This document shows positions 55,706 to 64,000 of a stretch of 64,000 nucleotides of DNA, in pieces (within the stretch, counting starts at the first letter, position 1; each line of letters begins with the position of its first letter). The DNA is from Methylocystaceae bacterium (GTDB taxonomy: Bacteria > Pseudomonadota > Alphaproteobacteria > Rhizobiales > Beijerinckiaceae): assembly GCA_009773555.1 (NCBI GenBank), contig WSXZ01000003.1, forward strand, positions 1-64,000, read 5' to 3'. The position numbers and the translations under genes are program-made. The notes under the pieces were generated by a model. The model was given only the letters and a program-made list of their open reading frames with translations. It was not told the origin of the DNA and made no database searches.

Positions 55706-56056
55706 TCAACTAAGCTTTTCTTGTTCATCGTAACTTCGCGATGGCGCTGGGATTTGTTCGGCAAGGGCGGCGCGGGCGAAACGCAAAAGGTCGTCGAGCG
55801 AGGGATTGGACAGGGCGTCGCCTGACGGTTCGAAACGCACGACGGGATCGCGCGTGCAGAGCCGCAGACAGTCTCGCGTCGTAACGACGAGACGGCCGGA
55901 AGCCAGTTCATTCGAAAAGGCCTGGGCAAAAGACGTCTCGACCGACGCGAGCAGCATGCGGCCTTTCCCTTCGGCGTCGCAGCGTGGGCCGACGCAGACG
56001 AGGAGACGCACGGGGCCAGCGTTCACGGCGCTTAATAGATTAGGTGTTGCGCGCAC
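55706..56056 (-). CDS. Thioredoxin-like [2Fe-2S] ferredoxin family protein
   Basis: 116 residues from ATG 56056, overlapping the glyA end by 25 bases; a GTG at 56026 is an alternative start. Four Cys are placed as in thioredoxin-like ferredoxins: LLVCVGPRCDAEGKG and TTRDCLRLCTRDPVVRF. It likely carries a [2Fe-2S] cluster. The partner enzyme is unknown. Confidence 0.82.
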   Translation of the reverse strand: MRATPNLLSAVNAGPVRLLVCVGPRCDAEGKGRMLLASVETSFAQAFSNELASGRLVVTTRDCLRLCTRDPVVRFEPSGDALSNPSLDDLLRFARAALAEQIPAPSRSYDEQEKLS

Positions 56057-57300
56057 AGCGCCGCGACGTCTTTGCGGACAGCTTCGATCAACGCGTCATC
56101 CTCCGGATTTTTCAGCACCCGGTCGATCCATCCGGCAATCCTTTCGAACTCGGCGGCGCCGAAGCCGCGCGTCGTTCCGGCGTTGCTCGAAAGGCGCAGG
56201 CCCGACGGCGCCTCGGGCGGACGCGGATCGAAGGGGATCATATTCTTGTTGACGGCGAGGCCGGCGCGCTCCAGCGCCTTGGCGGCGACATCGCCGGTGA
56301 GTTCGCGCGCGGCAAGATCGACGAGCATCATTCCCATATCCGTGCCGCCGGTGACGATGCGCAGTCCGGCATCTGCAAGAGCGCGCGCCAGCGCCCGCGC
56401 ATTGTCGATCACCGCACGGTTGTAGGCTGTAAATTCCGGCCGCAAGGCTTCGCCAAGGCACGCCGCCTTGCCGGCGACGCCATGCAGCAGCACCGAGCCC
56501 TGCACGCCAGGAAATACGCCCGCGTTGATCGGCTTGCTTAAGCCCTCGTCGTTCCACAGCACCATGCCGCCGCGCGCGCCGCGCAGCGATTTGTATGTCG
56601 TCGTCGTCACGACATGCGCATGGGGCAGGGGATCAGGATAGAGGCCGGTCGCGACGAGGCCGGCGAAATGCGCCATGTCGACGAGGAGATAGGCGCCGAC
56701 CTCGTCGGCGATCGCGCGCATCGACGCGAAATCGATGGCGCGCGCATAGGCGGAGCCGCCGGCGACGATCATGCGCGGCTTTTCGCGCCGCGCGAGATCG
56801 CGCACCTCGTCAAGATCGATGCGTTCGGACTCGCGGCTGACGCCATAGGAGACGATTCTATAATCGCGCCCGGTCAGCGTCGCCGGATGGCCGTGGCTGA
56901 TGTGGCCGCCAGCGGCGACGTTCATCGAGAGGATCGTATCGCCGAGCTTCAGAAGGCCAAGAAACACGCCGGCGTTGGCGTTGGAGCCCGAATGCGGCTG
57001 CGCATTGGCGAAGCGGCAGTTGAAGAGTTTCTTCGCGCGCTCGACGGCGAGGGCCTCGATGGCGTCGGCGAATTGCGCGCCGCCATAATAGCGCGCGAAG
57101 GGCAGGCCCTCGACGGTCTTGTTGGTGAGGATCGAGCCCTGCGCCTCCAGCACCAGCCGCGAGACAATATTTTCGGAGGCGATGAGCTCGATGCCGTCCT
57201 GCTGGCGCCGCAACTCCCCGGCGATGGCTGACGCGAGCTCGGGATCGGCGGAGAGGCCGGCGGTGAAATCGTGATCGTGTAGGGTCGCAGTCGCAGACAA
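56032..57300 (-). CDS. glyA: Serine hydroxymethyltransferase
   Basis: 422 residues. PLP enzyme interconverting serine and glycine with tetrahydrofolate, also part of the serine cycle by which alphaproteobacterial methanotrophs assimilate formaldehyde. Motifs: IELIASENIVS, GLPFARYYGGAQFAD, HSGSNANAGVFLGLLKLGDTILSM, HISHG, LVDMAHFAGLVATGLYPDPLPHAHVVTTTTYKSLRGARGGMVL (PLP Lys in TTYKSLRG). Several segments differ from the housekeeping type (SRLVLEAQGSILTNKTVEG), so this may be the serine-cycle or a second GlyA. Its 5' end is duplicated downstream of parD. Confidence 0.93.
   Translation of the reverse strand: MSATATLHDHDFTAGLSADPELASAIAGELRRQQDGIELIASENIVSRLVLEAQGSILTNKTVEGLPFARYYGGAQFADAIEALAVERAKKLFNCRFANAQPHSGSNANAGVFLGLLKLGDTILSMNVAAGGHISHGHPATLTGRDYRIVSYGVSRESERIDLDEVRDLARREKPRMIVAGGSAYARAIDFASMRAIADEVGAYLLVDMAHFAGLVATGLYPDPLPHAHVVTTTTYKSLRGARGGMVLWNDEGLSKPINAGVFPGVQGSVLLHGVAGKAACLGEALRPEFTAYNRAVIDNARALARALADAGLRIVTGGTDMGMMLVDLAARELTGDVAAKALERAGLAVNKNMIPFDPRPPEAPSGLRLSSNAGTTRGFGAAEFERIAGWIDRVLKNPEDDALIEAVRKDVAALCAQHLIY
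57167..57268. repeat. Copy A of a 102-bp direct repeat (5' end of glyA)
   Basis: It matches 57779-57880 in the same orientation with 14 mismatches in 102 positions by hand alignment. The last 32 bases are identical. It codes for GlyA residues around FTAGLSADPELASAIAGELRRQ to SENIV. Confidence 0.9.
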
Positions 57301-57428
57301 AGACTCTCGATCTCCAATGGATTTGTTCCCCTTAACATCGCGCTCCGGGAAAATCGATCGACGCTGGACGCCGTATTCGGGCCTGTCGGGGCGCGTCGCA
57401 GCGTCCGCTGGCGGTCCGCGTAGTTATG

Positions 57429-57445
57429 ATCTATTATTAATAGAT
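57429..57445. promoter_or_regulatory. 17-bp palindrome before the antitoxin gene
   Basis: ATCTATTA-T-TAATAGAT is a perfect palindrome with a single central base, in an AT-rich stretch 31 bp upstream of the parD-like start. Antitoxins of the ribbon-helix-helix type bind palindromes of this kind in their own promoter. Confidence 0.65.
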
Positions 57446-57475
57446 AAGAGTTTATCCGAAAAATGGGAGGATGCG

Positions 57476-57748
57476 ATGGCGACGGTGACGATTTCGCTTC
57501 CAGAGTCGCTCAAGAAATTCGTCGAAGATCAACTGGCCGACAAGGGCTATGGAAACGTGAGCGAATATTTTCGCGGCCTGTTGCGCGAGGCGCAAGCAAA
57601 GGAACGCGACGCGCGGCTTGAGACGCTGTTGCTTGAAGGATTGGCGAGCGGCGAGGGCGTCCCCTTGTCGAAGGAGTTCTGGGCGCGATTGCGGAATGAC
57701 GCCGTCGCTTCGGCCAAGGCGCGCGCGGGCCAAAAGAAGAAAGCATGA
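57476..57748 (+). CDS. parD: ParD-like ribbon-helix-helix antitoxin
   Basis: 90 residues from ATG 57476 (GGGAGG upstream). The N-terminal RHH motif is TVTISLPESLKKFVEDQLADKGYGNVSEYFRGLLREAQ. A charged C-terminal part follows, which in this family wraps the toxin. The stop overlaps the start of the toxin gene (ATGA). The toxin is cut, so this antitoxin is probably an orphan. Confidence 0.9.
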   Translation: MATVTISLPESLKKFVEDQLADKGYGNVSEYFRGLLREAQAKERDARLETLLLEGLASGEGVPLSKEFWARLRNDAVASAKARAGQKKKA

Positions 57749-57787
57749 AGGCGTTCATCCAGCGGTCGGCGCGCGACGATATTTTCG
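57745..57787 (+). pseudogene. parE: parE toxin remnant, about 13 codons
   Basis: Starts ATG overlapping the antitoxin stop and reads MKAFIQRSARDDI, a normal ParE beginning. It then runs straight into sequence antisense to glyA, so the rest of the toxin (about 80 residues) is missing. The junction falls near GATATT, where both sequences are alike. Confidence 0.78.
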
Positions 57788-57900
57788 GACGTGATGAGTT
57801 TGATGCGGTATTGCCTGCGCCGCATCTCGCCGGCGATCGCCGAGGCGAGCTCGGGATCGGCGGAGAGGCCGGCGGTGAAAAAGATTCTCGGCATCAGCAT
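57779..57900 (-). pseudogene. Diverged second copy of the glyA 5' end (copy B of the repeat)
   Basis: On the minus strand from ATG 57900 it reads FFTAGLSADPELASAIAGEMRRRQYRIKLITSENIVA, parallel to GlyA residues FTAGLSADPELASAIAGELRRQQDGIELIASENIVS. Homology then ends at the parE remnant. It is a truncated glyA fragment, not a gene. Confidence 0.85.
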
Positions 57901-57964
57901 CTCGCTAGCACCAAGCGTCTGCTCCTCTCAGCTGATACCGAATGGATGTTGCGCAATGAAGTCG

Positions 57965-59035
57965 TCAGATTTTCTTAGAACCAAACCGATTAAGCGCGAC
58001 GTATGCCAGTTTGCGGAGCAAAGTTCTCCATTGTGCGGGCTTGGCATCATCTTCAAGAACAGAATCTGAGTGCAGCGTATACCCAGCGCTAAATTTACCG
58101 TGAACAATGGAGTTTCGAAATGAATAGAGGGCTTCACAAAAAGTGCTTATGGCTGTGTTTTGCGTCAAACGAGCTGTGGCCGCGTCTGCTAAGAGAGCAT
58201 CATCTGTAATTGAAGTAACAAGACGAAATAGAGGGCCTTTTTCATCTCTCGTAGCTAGCTCAATGACTCGTTTACAAAATTCTACATCGCTTAAATTATA
58301 GTCATGTCTAAGATTTTTTATTTCACCAATATTAGCAAACGTCGAAAAATACTCAATAACTCTATAATAGTATATACAAGCACCAGTATGGTCGGGGTCG
58401 ATCAAGCCACGATAAAAAAATCTTAAAGGCTCGATGTTCGCTATCATAGGTGGGGCAGACATTGTGGTCCGATCGCTTTTCTTTATTTCCCATTCCAGAT
58501 CAGATTCTGATATTTCATCGTAATACAAAGAACGTGTTGTTGGAGTGATACCGAACTTCTGCTGATAAGCTATGCATGCATTTACAAGAACCAATTCAAT
58601 ATCTGCAATTGTTGCTCCGACAATTCTAAGGCTCGAAATTTCATCCCATTCGCCAAATATATCCTCATGATATGGACAAAATACCCAGGCGGCTATCGGA
58701 GTTGCGTCGCCAAAAGTGGCCTCGATGCCGCTCCACTGCATCCCAACATAGTGAGTTTTTTCGATAAAACTTCCAGCAGAAAGGCCGACGAGGAACTCGT
58801 GATAGTTTCCAATACTGAAGCCGCTCAAGCCATGGGCTTTAAATCCTGGATTTTTTGATTCCAGAAGTTCCATCGTTGGGGATGGGTCGTCTCCCGGAAG
58901 AAATATCTGCACCCCAGCGATTGGCCAGCTTACCGTCTGTCCCCCTGTGACCCTTTCAAAATTCAGATGAACGCCCTCGTATTCAGAGGCCGATGGTTTG
59001 AATTTGAACGGGACAATAAATTTCGATTCCATCAA
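57965..59035 (-). CDS. AT-rich acquired gene, candidate HEPN-domain protein
   Basis: 356 residues, soluble. The gene is markedly AT-rich against its neighbours and uses codons rare in the rest of the window, which suggests recent transfer. The C-terminal half is helical with YYYRVIEYFSTF and, later, LYSFRNSIVHGKFSAGY. RNSIVH fits the R-x4-H motif of HEPN nucleases, and the whole pattern resembles Apea-like HEPN domains found in defence genes. The N-terminal 200 residues are of unknown type (WPIAGVQIFLPGDDPS, WVFCPYHEDIFGEW). It stands between a toxin-antitoxin scar and gyrB. Confidence 0.75.
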   Translation of the reverse strand: MMESKFIVPFKFKPSASEYEGVHLNFERVTGGQTVSWPIAGVQIFLPGDDPSPTMELLESKNPGFKAHGLSGFSIGNYHEFLVGLSAGSFIEKTHYVGMQWSGIEATFGDATPIAAWVFCPYHEDIFGEWDEISSLRIVGATIADIELVLVNACIAYQQKFGITPTTRSLYYDEISESDLEWEIKKSDRTTMSAPPMIANIEPLRFFYRGLIDPDHTGACIYYYRVIEYFSTFANIGEIKNLRHDYNLSDVEFCKRVIELATRDEKGPLFRLVTSITDDALLADAATARLTQNTAISTFCEALYSFRNSIVHGKFSAGYTLHSDSVLEDDAKPAQWRTLLRKLAYVALNRFGSKKI

Positions 59036-59044
59036 TTTTCAGTC

Positions 59045-61549
<2,505 letters not shown>

Positions 61550-61748
61550 TCAAATGGCGGCGTCAATGCACGGAAATAGTTGACGATTGGGCGCTTTTGC
61601 CAGGGAACGCGCCCCCCATGACGGGCGCTCCGCCGACCTTCAGGCCGGGCTGGAACCATTCGCTGCGGCCGCTAGTTCACAGGCGGGGCGACGCGCTCGC
61701 GTTTCGGGCTGGCTAAGTTCGCGGGCCGCCAAGAGAAAGTCACTTTCC

Positions 61749-62918
61749 ATGAAAGCGCTTACCTTCCACGGCAAAGGCGACATTCGCTGCGAGAGCGTTC
61801 CCGACCCCAAAATCGAAGACCCGCGCGACGCTATCATCAAGGTCACGGCCTGCGCGATCTGCGGCTCCGATTTGCACATTTTCGACGGCATCGTTCCTGA
61901 AATGCATACTGGAGACGTGCTCGGGCACGAAACGATGGGCGAGGTCGTTGAAGTCGGCTCGGAAACGAAGAAACTGAAGGTCGGCGACCGAGTCGTGGTG
62001 CCCTTCACCATTTCCTGCGGGGAATGTTTCTTCTGCCAGCGCGGCTATTTCTCCGCCTGCGAGCGCACCAACCGTGACCGCGTCAAAGCTGAAAAGCTCT
62101 GGGGGCACTCTCCGGCCGGTCTGTTCGGCTACTCGCATCTCCTGGGCGGCTACGCTGGCGGCCAGGCGGAATATCTGCGCGTGCCGCACGCAGACGTGGG
62201 GCCCATCAAGGTCCCCTCTCAGCTTCGGGACGACCAGGTGCTGTTTTTGTCGGACATTTTCCCGACGGGTTATATGGCGGCCGAATTCTGCGACATTAAG
62301 CCCGGCGACGTCATCGCGATCTGGGGGTGCGGCCCGGTCGGGCAATTTGCCATCCGCAGCGCGTTCCTGCTTGGCGCCGAACGCGTCATCGCGATCGACA
62401 AGGCGCCTGAGCGGCTCAGCCTCGCCAAAGCGGCCGGAGCGGAGACGCTCGACTATAGTAAGGTTGATGTTTACGAGGCGATCCAGAGCCTGACGAAGGG
62501 CCGCGGCGCCGACGCCTGCATTGACGCGGTTGGAACCGAGCCCGACCCGACCGCGAGCATCGACTCGATGATCGACCGCGCCAAGGTCGCGACGTTTCTT
62601 GGGACCGATCAGCCGCATGTGCTGCGCCAGGCGATTCATTGCTGCCGCAATTTCGGAACGGTGTCGATCGTCGGCGTCTACGCGGGATTTCTCGACAAAG
62701 TGCCGCTGGGATCGGCGATGAATCGCGGCCTCACCTTCCGCATGGCGCAGACTCCCGTTCAGCGCTATTTGCCGAGGTTGCTTGAACGTATCGAGTCCGG
62801 GGAAATCGATCCATCCTTCGTCGTCACGCACCGCGGATCGCTCGAGGACGGGCCTGAACTCTACAAGACTTTTCGCGACCGGAAGGACGGCTGCGTGAAA
62901 GTCGTGCTCACTCCTTGA
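61749..62918 (+). CDS. Zinc-dependent alcohol/formaldehyde dehydrogenase
   Basis: 389 residues from ATG 61749; the frame is open upstream without family match. MDR fold: catalytic zinc ligands in [12 protein letters not shown] and GHETMGEV, structural zinc Cys in [16 protein letters not shown], the Rossmann motif [27 protein letters not shown], and [13 protein letters not shown]. This is the glutathione-independent formaldehyde dehydrogenase-like group. A role in formaldehyde handling is plausible for a methanotroph; the substrate is not certain. Confidence 0.88.
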   Translation: MKALTFHGKGDIRCESVPDPKIEDPRDAIIKVTACAICGSDLHIFDGIVPEMHTGDVLGHETMGEVVEVGSETKKLKVGDRVVVPFTISCGECFFCQRGYFSACERTNRDRVKAEKLWGHSPAGLFGYSHLLGGYAGGQAEYLRVPHADVGPIKVPSQLRDDQVLFLSDIFPTGYMAAEFCDIKPGDVIAIWGCGPVGQFAIRSAFLLGAERVIAIDKAPERLSLAKAAGAETLDYSKVDVYEAIQSLTKGRGADACIDAVGTEPDPTASIDSMIDRAKVATFLGTDQPHVLRQAIHCCRNFGTVSIVGVYAGFLDKVPLGSAMNRGLTFRMAQTPVQRYLPRLLERIESGEIDPSFVVTHRGSLEDGPELYKTFRDRKDGCVKVVLTP

Positions 62919-62928
62919 TCGGTAAGCG

Positions 62929-63141
62929 CTAGTCCCCGGATACGTCCGGAGGATCGCGGTCGCGGATCTTCGCGCGGCGGCGGAGAATGCCGCGCGTCAC
63001 CACGTCGACGCGCAAGGCGAAGAGCAGGGCGACGAGCAGAAATGTGGCGCCGATGAACCAGGCCGTGAATCCGACAAGAGCGCCGACAGCCAGCCAGACC
63101 GCACAGAGGGCCAATCCGAGTATCGCCAGTCCGGTAGTCAT
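62929..63141 (-). CDS. Small two-helix membrane protein
   Basis: 70 residues from ATG 63141. Two membrane segments (TTGLAILGLALCAVWLAVGALVGF and FIGATFLLVALLFALRVDVV) and a basic tail (RGILRRRAKIRDRDPPDV). No family recognised. Bases 63142-63346 upstream are AT-rich and hold no gene. Confidence 0.65.
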   Translation of the reverse strand: MTTGLAILGLALCAVWLAVGALVGFTAWFIGATFLLVALLFALRVDVVTRGILRRRAKIRDRDPPDVSGD

Positions 63142-63346
63142 TCTGCCCGATAGTGGTTGTCCGTTGGGGAAACAGGAGACCGCCGCTGTCACGTTCTACA
63201 CGCCATGAGGCTTACTCCAATTTTTTTCAATTTCGACGCGAAATCTCGCGAAATCCCCTCTTCTTTCGTTCATATTCACGTAATACGAGTAAATTTCTCA
63301 TCGATATATCTTAAGTTGTAGCCTGCCGAGCCTACGCGGCGCACCC

Positions 63347-64000
63347 TCAGACATGGGTGGCGCATCCGGGCGTGACAAGCATAGGCTCGGCGGACAATTG
63401 CACGGGCGCAAATAAGGCGGGGTCGGCGCCGGTCATCCAGACCTGGCCGCCAAGCGCCTGCAGTTCGGCGTAGAGAGCCTCCCGGCGCTTGACGTCGAAA
63501 TGCGCGGCGATCTCGTCGAGAAGAAGAATTGGCGCATGTCCGGTCATGGCGTTGATCAGCTTCGCATGGGCCAGAGTCAGCCCCGTCAGCAGGGCTTTCT
63601 GCTCGCCGGTCGAACAGGCCCGAGCCGCCACCAATTAATGTTCGTCCAGCGGCGGCGTCACGGCGGCGCGACGCGGCGAGTTCGCCGCGGTACCATTCCT
63701 CCACCGCGAGCGCGGGCTCGAGCGCCAGCCGCCGCTCCAGTTCGCCCTCGATCGTCACCTCCGCCCAAGGGAAGGGCGAGGCGTCGTCGCGTCCTGCGGC
63801 GATCAGCGCGACGAGCCGCGAAACAGTCTCGCGTCTCGCGGCGGCCACGGCGACGCCGAGCGCGGCGATCTCCTGCTCAGCGGCGTCGAGCCAGCGCCGG
63901 TCGGCGACGCCTTCTTCGAGAAGCCGGTTTCGGTTACGCAGCGCCCGCTCCAGCCTATTGGCGCGCGCGCCGTGCTCGGCGTCGACGCCGAGCGCCAGCC
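63347..64000 (-). pseudogene. recF: recF, C-terminal part, disrupted and cut by the window edge
   Basis: RecF loads RecA at gaps. From the right edge one frame reads a RecF-like middle region (ANRLERALRNRNRLLEEGVADRRWLDAAEQEIAALG, VEEWYRGELAASRRRDAAAGRTL) and leaves the family at about base 63640. Another frame then gives the RecF C-terminus from 63634 to the stop at 63347: [24 protein letters not shown] (signature), [12 protein letters not shown] (Walker B), GQVWMTGAD. The conserved GPHR-S/T-D-L segment normally between GRTL and CSTGEQ, about 17-20 residues, is absent. This looks like a deletion with frameshift and not like a single-base read error. Confidence 0.78.

Noticed and set aside
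58667-58858. 63-residue plus-strand frame inside the HEPN-like gene
   Set aside because: Short, no SD, antisense to a longer coherent gene.

Overview
The window looks like the chromosome of an alphaproteobacterial methanotroph of the Methylocystis/Methylosinus type. GC content is high, long antisense reading frames are frequent, and RcdA, CpdR and a SuhB-type sRNA are alphaproteobacterial hallmarks. The left edge carries what looks like the last codons of pmoB followed by pmoD, copC, copD and a PCu(A)C-domain gene, the copper-protein cluster that accompanies particulate methane monooxygenase operons. A second PmoD-family gene lies at 8.0-8.6 kb. No rRNA, tRNA, CRISPR array, prophage or intact insertion sequence was recognised.

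Layout. 0-4.4 kb: pMMO-associated copper genes; this pmoD copy is frameshifted. 4.4-31 kb: mostly housekeeping genes (aspartate aminotransferase, sodB, xthA, plsY-dprA, ruvX, gatCAB, chorismate mutase, hemB, pyk, cold shock, suhB with a divergent SuhB-type sRNA, rcdA, rpmE, cpdR, hisN). 31-40 kb: a two-component system with a TlpA-like gene, divergent from a TonB-dependent receptor and a PepSY membrane protein with a His-rich insert, probably a regulated metal-chelate uptake locus. 40-43.8 kb: a MarR-type regulator with a perfect inverted-repeat operator, a cold-shock gene and several small unknown genes.

43.8-48.3 kb is the most interesting part. It is a complete bufferin copper-buffering locus (bufA1, the DUF692/MNIO maturase bufB, bufC, doxX), next to an ECF sigma factor/NrsF anti-sigma pair and a separate bufA2-like gene. 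Two promoter-like elements of the form GTAACC-N16-CGAA, the SigF consensus described in Caulobacter, sit upstream of bufA1 and of bufA2. The locus therefore reads as one small regulon: a stress or metal signal at NrsF frees SigF, which transcribes both bufferin units. In a methanotroph, whose central enzyme needs copper, this would give periplasmic copper buffering close to the pMMO copper genes.

48.5-64 kb: a glutaminase-STAS-cyclic-nucleotide-binding fusion, an RND efflux pair, a serine hydroxymethyltransferase gene followed by a scar region (antitoxin gene, toxin gene cut after about 13 codons, diverged second copy of the glyA 5' end), an AT-rich apparently acquired gene with a HEPN-like motif, gyrB, a zinc alcohol/formaldehyde dehydrogenase and the C-terminal part of recF, which is disrupted. 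Four genes in the window are broken (pmoD, a Pro-rich exported protein, parE, recF). Some breaks may be assembly errors, others look like real deletions.
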